Translations under genes and position numbers: made by a program
The notes under the pieces: model-generated
Databases searched by the model: none
Told to the model about the DNA's origin: nothing
What the model saw: only the letters and a program-made list of their open reading frames with translations
In this document: positions 26,320 to 34,757 of the stretch, piece after piece
Layout of the letters: every line of letters starts with the position of its first letter
Numbering within the stretch: the stretch's first letter is position 1
Assembly: GCF_000762875.2 (NCBI RefSeq)
Contig: NZ_JRMP02000020.1
Coordinates: 1 to 46,333 of the forward strand
DNA length: 46,333 bases
Direction of reading: 5' to 3'
Source of the DNA: Helicobacter saguini
Lineage (GTDB): Bacteria > Campylobacterota > Campylobacteria > Campylobacterales > Helicobacteraceae

Positions 26320-27726
26320 TTAAAACCCCGCATAAATAAAATTTGGTATCCCACTAGGAGAAAAGCCGATAATTAAAATTAGAAAAAAACTAAAAATAAA
26401 TGGCTGAATAATAAATGGAATCTTAGTTAGGAATATACTAATTTTTCGCTCAATATCTTTCAAAAATGGATATAGTAAAAAAGCTAAAATTAGGATTAAT
26501 AGAATTGTTACTTCATTATCACTAACTGGCATTGCGACATTAAAATAAAAAGATTCTAAATAAAAAATCGCATCACTAAAGCTCTCAAAATAAAAAAACA
26601 CCCACGCAAACATCACAAAATTTATTGTTAAAAAGCTAGATAAATAAGGCAGCGAAATGCTAAATTTATAGAATCTAAAAATGTTAAAAACCACGAGTCC
26701 TACGCCATGCAAAAGCCCCCAAATAAGAAAATTTAGGCTATTTCCATGCCAGATACCAGAGATTGCAAAAGAAATTAGAATAAAAACCTGCGTTAAAAAA
26801 AAACCACGTTTATTGCCACCTAGCGGAATGTAGATAAAATCGCGGATAAAATGCGAGAGAGTAATGTGCCATCGCCCCCAAAAATCGCGGATATTTCGCG
26901 CCGCATAAGGCATATTAAAATTTTGCGGCAGATGAAAGCCAAGCATCAAAGCAAACGCGCTAACCAAATCCACATAGCCGCTAAAATCGCAATACAGCCG
27001 CAGTCCATAAGCATAGATTCCAAGCAGGAGCGAGATGACGCTAAAATCGGCTGGATTTTGCAAAATATTATCACTAAAGCCCTGTAAATAGGACGCAAAA
27101 AGCACCTTTTTTGTCAGTCCAAAAATGATTAGCACAAAAATTAGCTCCATTTTGGAGAAGATTCTATACTCGTGCAGCTGTGTGAAAAAAAAGCTAGATT
27201 TCATAATAGGACCTGAAATAAATGTTGGGAAAAATGAAAGATATGTGGCTAAATCTTTCAAATTTTCTAACTTTCTATTTTTATAAACTTCGCTTAAATA
27301 AGTGATAGATGCAAAAGTGTAAAAACTAATGCCAAGCGGAAAAATGATAAAATCCGCTAGGAAATCTAAACCAACAAAGGCAAAAATGGCAATCACAGAA
27401 TCTTTTATGCTAGAAAAATACTTAAAAAAACTCAAAATTAACACCAAAATGCTAACGCAAAAAAGCAAAATAATGCCATAATCAAAGCGATAAAGTAAGC
27501 GCGAAAAAAGATAAATCACAAGCGTGTAAAGCCCGACTACAAGGGCAAAGTAAGGGTTTATCCATATTAAAATCACATAATTAAAAATTAAAATACTGCT
27601 ATTTTGCGCTTTCACTCCATAATGTCGAAAAATCCACCAGTAAGCGCACACAAAAATAAGCAAAACAATAGCAAACTCTGGAGAAAAATAAATCAAAACC
27701 ACGCCTAAAATGAAGTTAAAAAACAA
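26320..27726 (-). CDS. MBOAT O-acyltransferase, PatA/AlgI-like
   Basis: A polytopic inner-membrane acyltransferase of the MBOAT family (468 aa, about ten hydrophobic helices). Family blocks are GRWHITLSHFIRDFIYIPLG near 275-295 and the catalytic His block SGIWHGNSLNFLIWGLLHG near 325. PatA/AlgI-type members pass acetyl groups to the periplasm for O-acetylation of peptidoglycan or polysaccharide. It carries no DSK insertion. The first start in frame is a TTG at 27726 without a good ribosome-binding site and only three bases after a TATAAT, so translation may begin further in, for example at GTG 27702 or TTG 27696. Two SGNH genes follow in the same direction. Confidence 0.85.
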   Translation of the reverse strand: MFFNFILGVVLIYFSPEFAIVLLIFVCAYWWIFRHYGVKAQNSSILIFNYVILIWINPYFALVVGLYTLVIYLFSRLLYRFDYGIILLFCVSILVLILSFFKYFSSIKDSVIAIFAFVGLDFLADFIIFPLGISFYTFASITYLSEVYKNRKLENLKDLATYLSFFPTFISGPIMKSSFFFTQLHEYRIFSKMELIFVLIIFGLTKKVLFASYLQGFSDNILQNPADFSVISLLLGIYAYGLRLYCDFSGYVDLVSAFALMLGFHLPQNFNMPYAARNIRDFWGRWHITLSHFIRDFIYIPLGGNKRGFFLTQVFILISFAISGIWHGNSLNFLIWGLLHGVGLVVFNIFRFYKFSISLPYLSSFLTINFVMFAWVFFYFESFSDAIFYLESFYFNVAMPVSDNEVTILLILILAFLLYPFLKDIERKISIFLTKIPFIIQPFIFSFFLILIIGFSPSGIPNFIYAGF

Positions 27727-27729
27727 AGG

Positions 27730-27735
27730 ATTATA
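27730..27735 (-). promoter_or_regulatory. TATAAT near the MBOAT start
   Basis: A TATAAT on the minus strand ends four bases before the TTG at 27726. If functional, transcription would start inside the annotated frame, arguing for a downstream start codon. Confidence 0.35.
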
Positions 27736-27832
27736 GTTTAAAAATGTTAAAGTTTAGAATCTTTAAAAACCTAATAAACTAAATAAATTTAAAAAAGTTA
27801 TAAAATATTTAAATTAATCTAAACTCTTTTAT

Positions 27833-27838
27833 TATAAT
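27833..27838 (+). promoter_or_regulatory. -10 box for the sialyltransferase operon
   Basis: TATAAT in ATTATAATTG, 34 bases upstream of the start at 27873, with AAAGGA before the ATG. Confidence 0.55.
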
Positions 27839-27872
27839 TGCTAGATATTTTTACACACATAAAGGATAGTTA

Positions 27873-28823
27873 ATGAAAGTTATTGATGATAATAAATATA
27901 ATGTGGGGGGGGGGGGTAATCCTATTTTAGAATCTAAAATAGATTCTAGAAAAATCATAATTGCTGGAAATGGTCCTAGTGTAAAAGAGATTGACTACAA
28001 AAGAATGCCACTTGATTGCGATATATATCGCTGCTCTCAATTTTACTTTGAAGATAAATATTATTTAGGGAAAAAGATTAAGGGTGTAAACAGCGTACCT
28101 TTCGCAGTGTATAATCAATTTTACAATCTATGCCTTTTACTTCAAAACAAAGAGTATTTTTTCGAAGAGTTAATTATGACAGGGATGCCAGAAGAGTTTA
28201 AGTCTTTAGATGATTTTAAACGAGATTACCCAAATGCAATAATTGGTTATAAGTTACTAGAAAGAATACCTGCTTATTTTAATTATATAAATTTTTATGA
28301 ATTATATTTTGGGCAAAGGCCAACTAGTGCAGTGCAGTTATGTGCTATAGCAGTAGCTAGAGGCTATAAAGAGATTTATGTAGTAGGTATTGATTTTTAT
28401 GAGAAGGGGCAATATTCATATTTTTACGATTTTGACAAGACAAATTTAGGGCAGTTTTTACCAAAATATGATATTACAGAAAGAGAATGTCACAATAAAA
28501 CTTTAGATATAAATGCTTTAGTATTTTTGCAAGAACATTACAATGTTAATATATATTCTTTGTGTCCAAATAGTCCTTTTAGTAAGTATTTTCCATTAGC
28601 ACCTAATATAGATTCTAACTTCGTGGTAGAATCCAAGAGTGAACACAATCAAACAGATATTATTATACCTAACTTACAACATGTTAAAAGCAATAAAAAT
28701 AGGTTTAAAGAAATAAATTCTTTAAAACATGGTTGGCGAAATAACATCTATTATAAAATCTTTAAAGATTTATTTAGATTACCAAGCGATGTAAAAAACT
28801 ACCTAAAAGCTAAGAAAATATGA
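27873..28823 (+). CDS. Phase-variable GT42 sialyltransferase (CstI/CstII-like), tract ON
   Basis: This enzyme transfers sialic acid from CMP-Neu5Ac to galactose (alpha-2,3, sometimes alpha-2,8) on lipooligosaccharide. The match to Campylobacter Cst-II is clear from memory: IIAGNGPSVKEIDY, DIYRCSQFYFEDKYYLGKK, SAVQLCAIAVARGYKEIYV, GIDFY, LCPNSPFSKYFPLAPNIDSN and a basic C-terminus ending LPSDVKNYLKAKK. The CMP-binding AGNGPS block is at ~32-37. A G12 tract at 27905-27916 encodes VGGGGN at residues 11-16; with 12 bases the frame is open, so the gene is ON. Residues 17-30 (PILESKIDSRK) are motif-derived. A methyltransferase follows after 17 bases, then neuB and neuC. Confidence 0.92.
   Translation: MKVIDDNKYNVGGGGNPILESKIDSRKIIIAGNGPSVKEIDYKRMPLDCDIYRCSQFYFEDKYYLGKKIKGVNSVPFAVYNQFYNLCLLLQNKEYFFEELIMTGMPEEFKSLDDFKRDYPNAIIGYKLLERIPAYFNYINFYELYFGQRPTSAVQLCAIAVARGYKEIYVVGIDFYEKGQYSYFYDFDKTNLGQFLPKYDITERECHNKTLDINALVFLQEHYNVNIYSLCPNSPFSKYFPLAPNIDSNFVVESKSEHNQTDIIIPNLQHVKSNKNRFKEINSLKHGWRNNIYYKIFKDLFRLPSDVKNYLKAKKI
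27905..27916 (+). repeat. G12 contingency tract in the sialyltransferase gene
   Basis: Twelve uninterrupted G near the 5' end. Lengths of 9, 12 or 15 keep the frame; any other length truncates the protein soon after the tract. Confidence 0.92.
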
Positions 28824-28840
28824 GATTTTAAGGAGCAAAT

Positions 28841-29975
28841 ATGATTGCAAAATATGGTAAAAAATTTGATAACAAAGCGATAAAAAGGACGCCAAAATGG
28901 CTACAAGATTCTATGAAAAACTCTAAAAAAATTGCAAAAAGCTTTGCAAATAAAGAGCGTAAAAATCTTACAAAATGCCCTATGTGTGAGAGTAATAAGG
29001 CTAGATTCTATGTGAATATCTATGATTTTAAATATGTAGAATGTCAAAACTGCCAAAATATATATTTACAAAATCCTATTTTAAACACAAGTGAGCTATA
29101 CACAAATGATGGCAAGGATAGCCATTATAGTGGCGTTTATCTTAGTGATTCTATCTTTTTTAATCGTGTTAAAAATATTATTTTTCCTAAGATTAAGTTT
29201 ATAGATTCTGTGGTTAAGGCTGAGTCCGCTTTGCTGCAAAGCAAAGCGGAAAAATTTTTAGAATCTAAAATGTGGCTAGATATAGGCTCTGGCGGTGGCG
29301 ATTGTCTTTATTGTGCTAAGTCTTTGGGGTATAAGATTAGTGGGTTTGAATCTGATTTGCAAGCACTAAATTTTTCAAATGCAAAATTAGATTCTAAAAA
29401 TATAGAATCTAATCCTGTAAAACAAGGCTTTTTAGATATTTTTAACTGCGATAAAGATTTGCTAGATTCTATACAAAAAGCAGATGTGGTTTCATTTTTT
29501 AATGTTTTAGAGCATTTAGATTATCCAAGACAAACAATAGAGTTTTTTGCTAAAAATATGAAAAAAGATTCTTTTTTGGTGCTTGAAGTGCCTAAACATA
29601 AAAGTTTAGCTAGCTTTGCAAATCTCAATGCACCAAATCGAGTTTATCGCCATTTTATCGCACCATTTCATTTGAATATTTTTTCGCTTAAATCTTTAGA
29701 GATTGCATATTCAAATAATGCGGATTTTATGGATGATAATGCCGCTGTTGCTACGGGGGGGGGGGGTAATGCCTACTCTAACTCATAAAGGCTTTAATCT
29801 TGTAGGGAAATGGGAGTATGGACAAGGCTTTATGGATATAATCCACGCCTTCCCTAGATTCTATAAAGATAAGGAAATATACGAAAAGCTAAGTAGCATC
29901 TCAAATGAGATTCAAAAAATCATTGATAAAGCTGGCTTAGGCGACTTTTTATTAATTGTATTAAAAAAGGAGTGA
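28841..29975 (+). CDS. Phase-variable class I SAM methyltransferase, tract OFF
   Basis: A two-part reading frame joined by a G12 tract at 29755-29766. As sequenced, translation stops at 29788 after TGGGGNAYSNS; with 11 or 14 G it would continue in the frame ending at 29975 (GVMPTLTHKGFNLVGKWEYG...). The intact protein (~378 aa) has an N-terminal zinc-ribbon-like CPMC...CQNC pair, SAM motif I WLDIGSGGGD near 147 and VSFFNVLEHLDYP, the Methyltransf_23 layout seen in glycan-modifying enzymes. The substrate is unknown; lying between a sialyltransferase and neuB, a surface-sugar target is likely. ATG follows AAGGAG. A 10-base inverted repeat lies at 29225-29250. Confidence 0.85.
29225..29250. repeat. 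Inverted repeat inside the methyltransferase gene
   Basis: TCCGCTTTGC and its exact inverse GCAAAGCGGA, separated by TGCAAA and followed by an A/T run. It encodes ESALLQSKAEK between two conserved blocks. Confidence 0.75.
29755..29766 (+). repeat. G12 contingency tract in the methyltransferase gene
   Basis: Twelve G. Frames on either side join only at 11 or 14, so the gene is OFF in this sequence. Confidence 0.92.
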
Positions 29976-29997
29976 TTTATAGAATCTAGATTTTATA

Positions 29998-30076
29998 GTC
30001 ATTGCGAGCGAAGTGAAGCAATCCATACCTTTAACATAGATTGCCACGAATTGACTTCGTCAATTCTCTCAATGAC
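29998..30076. repeat. Palindromic repeat element between methyltransferase and neuB
   Basis: Ends are GTCATTG and CAATGAC, extended imperfectly by CGAG/CTCT; nested inside are GCGAAGTGAAGCAATC and a perfect hairpin GAATTGAC-TTC-GTCAATTC (30048-30066). This GTCATTGCGAGCGAAG type of element is, from general knowledge, dispersed in several AT-rich bacterial genomes, and translated fragments occur here in purL and lysC. It is flanked on both sides by AGAATCTAGATT motifs. Confidence 0.75.
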
Positions 30077-30083
30077 ATTTTTA

Positions 30084-30099
30084 TAGAATCTAGATTCTA
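30084..30099. repeat. 16-base perfect palindrome TAGAATCTAGATTCTA
   Basis: Located 25 bases upstream of neuB, directly after the palindromic repeat element. A related partial copy lies on the element's other side (29980-29992). Confidence 0.85.
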
Positions 30100-30124
30100 T
30101 AAACTTTATAATTAAAGGAAAAAT

Positions 30125-31162
30125 ATGCAAATAGAAATTGAAAATTTAATTATTTCAAATGATACGCCACCATTGATTGTCCCAGAAATTGGCATTAATC
30201 ATAATGGTAGCTTAGAAATAGCAAAACTTATGGTAGATGCTGCCAAAAGGGCAGGGGCAAAAATCATAAAACATCAAACGCACATTATAGAAGATGAAAT
30301 GAGTAGCGAAGCCAAAAAAGTAATCCCGGGAAATGCAGATATAAGCATATATGAAATAATGAAAAAATGCGCTCTAAACTACAAAGATGAACTAGCCTTA
30401 AAAGAATATACAGAATCTAAAGGCTTGGTATATCTTAGTACCCCATTTTCAAGGGCTGCGGCAAATAGATTGCAAGATATGAATGTATCCGCCTTTAAAA
30501 TCGGTAGTGGAGAGTGCAATAACTATCCATTGCTAAAACATATCGCAAGTTTTAAAAAGCCTATAATCCTTAGCACAGGTATGAATAATTTAGAATCTAT
30601 TAGCAAAGCAGTAAAGATTCTAAAAGATAATGAAATACCTTTCGTGCTACTTCACACTACAAATCTTTATCCTACACCTAAAAACTTAGTGCGTTTAAAT
30701 GCGATGCTAAGACTAAAAGAATTTAGCCCACTTTATGGCTTAAGCGACCACACAACTGATAACTTAGCCGCACTAGGTGCGGTAGCTTTAGGAGCATGTG
30801 TAATCGAGCGACACTTTACAGATTCTATGGATAGAAAAGGACCTGATATTATTTGCTCAAATGATGAAAACACACTAAAAGATTTAATACAAAAAAGCCA
30901 AGAAATGTTTATTATGCGTGGTAGCAGTATAGAATCTAAAGAAGCTGCTAAAGAAGAGCAAGTAACAATAGACTTTGCATTCGCAAGTATCGTAAGCATA
31001 AAGGATATAAAAAAGGGCGAGATTCTAAGCACGGAAAATATTTGGGTAAAGCGACCGGGAAAAGGTGGAATAAGTGCGGAGTATTATGAAAGTTTGCTAG
31101 GTAAAAAAGCTACAAAAGATATAAACCAAGATAGGCAGTTAAAATATGACGACTTTGAGTAA
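30125..31162 (+). CDS. neuB: N-acetylneuraminate synthase
   Basis: NeuB condenses ManNAc with phosphoenolpyruvate to give sialic acid. The 345-aa protein follows C. jejuni NeuB1 almost block by block: [73 protein letters not shown] and [14 protein letters not shown], then the C-terminal SAF/antifreeze-like domain (~285-345, [22 protein letters not shown]). The NHNG and ERHFT blocks carry PEP and metal ligands in the family. AAAGGA precedes the ATG. neuC begins 17 bases before its stop. The related legionaminate and pseudaminate synthases are less similar than NeuB1. Confidence 0.93.
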   Translation: MQIEIENLIISNDTPPLIVPEIGINHNGSLEIAKLMVDAAKRAGAKIIKHQTHIIEDEMSSEAKKVIPGNADISIYEIMKKCALNYKDELALKEYTESKGLVYLSTPFSRAAANRLQDMNVSAFKIGSGECNNYPLLKHIASFKKPIILSTGMNNLESISKAVKILKDNEIPFVLLHTTNLYPTPKNLVRLNAMLRLKEFSPLYGLSDHTTDNLAALGAVALGACVIERHFTDSMDRKGPDIICSNDENTLKDLIQKSQEMFIMRGSSIESKEAAKEEQVTIDFAFASIVSIKDIKKGEILSTENIWVKRPGKGGISAEYYESLLGKKATKDINQDRQLKYDDFE

Positions 31163-32300
31163 AAGAAAAAAAATAGTGTTTGTAAGCGGGACAAGGGCTG
31201 ATTTTTCTAAGATGAAAAGCCTTATGAAAAAGGTAGAAGATTCTAAAGATTTTGAAGCAATCATTTTTGCGACAGGAATGCACTTAAGCAAAAACTTTGG
31301 CTTAACCGTGCGAGAAATAGAAAAAAGTGGCTTTCAAAACATATATCGCTTTATAAACCACGATAAATATTATCAAATGGATTTAGCCCTATCAAGCACT
31401 ATTGATGGTTTTTCTAAATTTATAAATGAATATGAGCCTGATTTAATTGTAGTGCATGGCGATAGAATTGAGCCTTTGGCTGCTGCTATTGTAGGAGCGT
31501 TAAATAATATTTTAGTCGCACATATTGAAGGGGGAGAAGTAAGTGGGACAATAGATGATAGCTTGCGTCACTCTATATCAAAGCTAGCACATATTCATTT
31601 AGTAAATGATTCTAACGCGCAAAAAAGGCTTTTGCAGCTAGGGGAAAATAAAGATTCTATATTTATTATAGGTTCGCCTGATTTAGACATTCTAGCGCAT
31701 AATGATATTAGTTTGGATGCGGCAAAAAAGTATTATGATATTGACTTTAGCGATTATGCTATCGCTATTTTTCATCCCGTGACAACGGAGCTAGATAGTT
31801 TAGAATCTCAAATTAATGAATTTGTAACCGCCTTGATTGAAAGCAAGCAAAACTATATTGTGATTTATCCAAATAATGATTTGGGTTTTAATATTATTTT
31901 AAATGCTTATAAAAGGCTTGAAAATAACGCACATTTTAAGCTTTTTCCATCATTGCGATTTGAATATTTTATTACGCTTTTAAAGCATTGCAAATTTATC
32001 ATAGGAAACTCAAGCTGCATTCTTAAAGAAGCAGTATTTTTTGGAGTGCATGGTATAAATGTCGGCACAAGGCAAAATAATAGAGCAGGGATAAATAATA
32101 AAAATATCACAAATGTAGGTGCTAAAAGCAAAGAGATTCTAAACGCCATAAAAAATATAGAATCTATAGAATCTAAACACACAGATTCTGCACATAATAC
32201 GCAAAATACAGAGCGAAGCGACACCAGATTCTATAATCTGCTAGAACAAGGCAACATATTTAACATTAGCAAACAAAAGACTTTTAGAGATATTTTTTAA
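31146..32300 (+). CDS. neuC: UDP-GlcNAc 2-epimerase (hydrolysing)
   Basis: NeuC hydrolyses UDP-GlcNAc to ManNAc and UDP, feeding NeuB. The GT-B-fold family blocks match C. jejuni NeuC1: [95 protein letters not shown] and [12 protein letters not shown]. It overlaps neuB by 17 bases and is presumably translationally coupled. The last 50 residues contain an AGAATCT cluster ([14 protein letters not shown]) and a fragment resembling the GAGCGAAGCGA repeat (NTERSD), inserted before a conserved C-terminal KTFRDIF. No CMP-sialate synthetase follows. Confidence 0.92.
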   Translation: MTTLSKRKKIVFVSGTRADFSKMKSLMKKVEDSKDFEAIIFATGMHLSKNFGLTVREIEKSGFQNIYRFINHDKYYQMDLALSSTIDGFSKFINEYEPDLIVVHGDRIEPLAAAIVGALNNILVAHIEGGEVSGTIDDSLRHSISKLAHIHLVNDSNAQKRLLQLGENKDSIFIIGSPDLDILAHNDISLDAAKKYYDIDFSDYAIAIFHPVTTELDSLESQINEFVTALIESKQNYIVIYPNNDLGFNIILNAYKRLENNAHFKLFPSLRFEYFITLLKHCKFIIGNSSCILKEAVFFGVHGINVGTRQNNRAGINNKNITNVGAKSKEILNAIKNIESIESKHTDSAHNTQNTERSDTRFYNLLEQGNIFNISKQKTFRDIF

Positions 32301-32420
32301 TGAAATGAGTTACTAATTTTTAAGAAATAAAATGGTATTATTTCAAAATATTAAGTTTATATAAACTTAAATGAAGCAGTGGTGTAAAGAATCTAGAGGC
32401 AATAAAAATAGAGAAGTGAA

Positions 32421-32888
32421 ATGCAAGATAATAGTTACAGGCAGAATGTTGCGGCGATTGTGCTTAGTGATAAGTATCCTAATGTGTGCGAGTTTTTTTT
32501 GGGGGAGCGGCATGATTTGAAGGGCATTTGGCAGTTTCCGCAAGGGGGCATTGATGATGGGGAAAGTCCGCAGGATGCGTTATTGCGTGAGCTTGGTGAA
32601 GAAATTGGCACAAGCGAAGTCGAAGTCCTAGCAAGCCTGCCGCAATGGCTAAGTTATGACTTTCCACCAGGTGTAAAAGAGCGGATGAAGCCTTACGTGG
32701 GGCAGAATCAAAAGTATTTTTTGGTGAAATTAAAAAAAGATTCAAGTGTGAATATACAGACGGCTGAGCCTGAGTTTTGTCGGTATGAGTTTGTCGATTA
32801 TGAGCAGCTTTTGGAGCGGATAAATCATTTTAAAAAGGGCGTTTATATGAAGGCGTTGAGCTATTTTCGTAAAGAAGGGTATATATAG
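32421..32888 (+). CDS. rppH: RNA pyrophosphohydrolase (Nudix)
   Basis: RppH removes pyrophosphate from 5' triphosphorylated mRNAs, starting decay. The Nudix box is complete: GGIDDGESPQDALLRELGEE followed by IG (G-x5-E-x7-REL-x-EE-x-G, residues ~41-63). GIWQFPQGGIDDGE and the C-terminal FCRYEFVDYEQLLERINHFK, with YLV-type KYFLVKL, are typical of RppH/NudH. Length (155 aa) is normal. The start at 32421 follows AGAGAAG, a moderate ribosome-binding site. lysC follows 59 bases downstream, a pairing also found in H. pylori as I recall. Confidence 0.9.
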   Translation: MQDNSYRQNVAAIVLSDKYPNVCEFFLGERHDLKGIWQFPQGGIDDGESPQDALLRELGEEIGTSEVEVLASLPQWLSYDFPPGVKERMKPYVGQNQKYFLVKLKKDSSVNIQTAEPEFCRYEFVDYEQLLERINHFKKGVYMKALSYFRKEGYI

Positions 32889-32947
32889 AATCTAGAATTT
32901 TAAAGGTAAAAAGCTATGAAATTTGAAATATCATTTTGGAGAAAGTT

Positions 32948-34525
32948 ATGCTAATAGTGCAGAAATATGGCGGGACTAGCATGGGCGGCGTGGAGCGGAT
33001 AAAAAATGTCGCCAAAAAAGTTATTGCTTCGTTAAACTATGAAGATTCTAATATTTTGGAATCTAAATTAGAAAATTCGCAATGTTTAGATTCTAAAGAT
33101 TCTAAAAATGCTAAGTTTATAGAATCTAATATTATAGAATCTAAGGGCGATAAAGATTCTAAAATAGATTCTAAGTTAGAATCTAAAAATGCTAAAAATT
33201 CTAAAGTAGATTCTAAAAAAGATTCTAAAAGCCGAAAAGATTCTAAAAATTCTAAAATTAACAATAAAGATTCTAATAAAGTTATAGAATCTAGTAGAAA
33301 AGATTCTAAAAATAACGCACAAAATATAGAATCTAAACACAAAGATTCTAAAAATCACGTAGATATTTCGCATTCGCTCAATATGACAAACACTAGCGAT
33401 AAAAAAAATAAAAATTCCCTTGTAGTCGTGGTTTCCGCCATGAGCGGCGTAACAGATGAGATTCTAGAATGGGCGAAATTTTTCACCCCCTTGCCAAATG
33501 AACGCGACTTAGATATGGCATTAAGCAGCGGAGAGCAAATTAGTGGCGCACTTTTAAGCATTGCCCTTAACTCGATGGGACACAAAAGTATTTGTCTTAA
33601 TGGGCGTCAGGCGAAAATCTATACAGATTCTAATCACACAAAGGCGCGCATTCAGCACATTGACACAAGCCATATAAAAGAGCTGCTAGAGCAGGGCTAC
33701 ATTGTCGTGGTAACGGGCTTTCAGGGGCTAAATGACAAGGGCGATATTACGACTTTGGGGCGCGGTGGGAGCGATTTGTCCGCTGTGGCACTTGCAGGGG
33801 CGTTGAATGCCCAAGCTTGCGAGATTTATAGCGATGTGGATGGGATTTATACAACCGACCCGCGTATAGAATCTAAGGCACGCAAAATCGAGCAAATTAG
33901 CTATGATGAGATGCTAGAACTTGCCAGCATGGGCGCAAAGGTGCTATTAAATCGCTCTGTGGAGCTTGCAAAAAAGTGGAATGTCCCCATTTTTGCGCGT
34001 AGCACTTTTAGCGATGGCAAAGGCACACTAATCACAAGGGAGGATAAAATTATGGAAAAGCCTGTTGTAAGCGGCATTGCGTTAGATAAAAATCAGGCGC
34101 GCGTAAGCCTTAGCGGTATCAAGGATAAGCCCGGCATCGCAGCCGAGCTATTTAGCAAGCTGGCAAATGCGAATGTGAATGTGGATATGATAGTGCAGAC
34201 TATCGGGCGTGATGGCAAGACGGACTTGGACTTTACCGTGCCAAAAAATGAGCTTGAAAAGGCGAAATTGACCTTGAATGAGTTTAGTCAAAATGCGGAT
34301 TTTATCGATTTTGATAATGAAGTAGCAATCGTCTCAATTGTCGGCGTGGGTATGAAAAGCCACAGCGGCGTAGCGGCAAAAGCCTTTGAATCTTTGGCAA
34401 AAGATAATATAAATATAAGAATGATTAGCACGAGTGAGATTAAAATATCCATTCTAATTGATTTAAAATACGCCGAGCTAAGTGTCCGCACACTTCACAG
34501 CGCGTATAATTTGGATAGATTCTAG
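32948..34525 (+). CDS. lysC: Aspartokinase with DSK/ESK insertion in the kinase domain
   Basis: LysC phosphorylates aspartate at the head of lysine, threonine, methionine and diaminopimelate synthesis. KYGGTSMGG (residues 6-14), SAMSGVTDE, SSGEQISGALLS, GRQAKIYTD, GFQGLN, LGRGGSDLSAVAL and SDVDGIYTTDPR mark the kinase domain; two ACT domains follow (ISLSGIKDKPGIAAELF and SIVGVGMKSHSGVAAKAF). The family is ~405 aa; this is 525 because residues ~31-153 between the first strand/helix and LVVVVSAMSG are DSK/ESK repeats, including a translated fragment of the dispersed 25-base repeat. I chose ATG 32948, six bases after GGAG, over the TTG at 32936. Confidence 0.93.
   Translation: MLIVQKYGGTSMGGVERIKNVAKKVIASLNYEDSNILESKLENSQCLDSKDSKNAKFIESNIIESKGDKDSKIDSKLESKNAKNSKVDSKKDSKSRKDSKNSKINNKDSNKVIESSRKDSKNNAQNIESKHKDSKNHVDISHSLNMTNTSDKKNKNSLVVVVSAMSGVTDEILEWAKFFTPLPNERDLDMALSSGEQISGALLSIALNSMGHKSICLNGRQAKIYTDSNHTKARIQHIDTSHIKELLEQGYIVVVTGFQGLNDKGDITTLGRGGSDLSAVALAGALNAQACEIYSDVDGIYTTDPRIESKARKIEQISYDEMLELASMGAKVLLNRSVELAKKWNVPIFARSTFSDGKGTLITREDKIMEKPVVSGIALDKNQARVSLSGIKDKPGIAAELFSKLANANVNVDMIVQTIGRDGKTDLDFTVPKNELEKAKLTLNEFSQNADFIDFDNEVAIVSIVGVGMKSHSGVAAKAFESLAKDNINIRMISTSEIKISILIDLKYAELSVRTLHSAYNLDRF
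33040..33350. repeat. Densest AGATTCT/AGAATCT array, inside lysC
   Basis: About seventeen motif copies within ~310 bases, mostly AGATTCTAAA on the coding strand, giving DSKNAKFIES, DSKKDSKSRKDSK and similar. Spurious long frames on the opposite strand (LES/LDS-rich) result from the same repeats. Confidence 0.9.
33362..33387. repeat. Dispersed 26-base repeat inside lysC
   Basis: GATATTTCGCATTCGCTCAA followed by TATGAC, near-identical to 9097-9121 in purL. It encodes DISHSLNMT at the end of the LysC insert. Confidence 0.75.
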
Positions 34526-34757
34526 AATTACTTTAATTTATGTGGTTTTTGACCTTGCAAATCACTTTAGCGATTTATAGCTTACTAAACCAAAATATAC
34601 AATACAGAATATTTAACACATTAGATGAGAAATTTTAGAATATTAACTTAAAAAATATCAAAGATTCTAGAATTTAAATTCTAGAGCCAAAAATACTTAC
34701 AAAGTATATGATAGCAAGGGACTAAACATTAGTCCTCAAGCTAACTTTTGGAGTGAA
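34526..34757. other. Convergent spacer with a 20-base palindrome
   Basis: Between the convergent lysC and lipoprotein genes. No gene is visible. It contains TCTAGAATTTAAATTCTAGA (34666-34685), a perfect palindrome that could fold as a terminator stem in both directions, though no strong T-run follows on either strand. Confidence 0.5.
34666..34685. terminator. 20-base perfect palindrome, possible bidirectional terminator
   Basis: TCTAGAATTTAAATTCTAGA, preceded by an A-rich stretch and followed by GCCAAAAATAC, between two convergent genes. The terminator role is a guess from location and symmetry; it is AT-rich and so weak. Confidence 0.35.

Noticed and set aside
29703-29975. Separate 90-aa gene after the methyltransferase
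   Set aside because: It begins inside the methyltransferase frame and continues it across the G12 tract; no ribosome-binding site of its own.
33040-33350. CRISPR array in the lysC motif cluster
   Set aside because: Repeat units are only 7-10 bases, occur in both orientations with irregular spacing and lie inside a coding frame.
33037-33373. Long Leu/Ser/Glu- or Phe/Arg/Ile-rich frames on the strand opposite lysC, and similar frames opposite other motif arrays (e.g. 4756-5021, 25761-26126, 39301-39666)
   Set aside because: They are the reverse-strand reading of AGAATCT arrays (LES, LDS, RIF repeats), without ribosome-binding sites or domain features.
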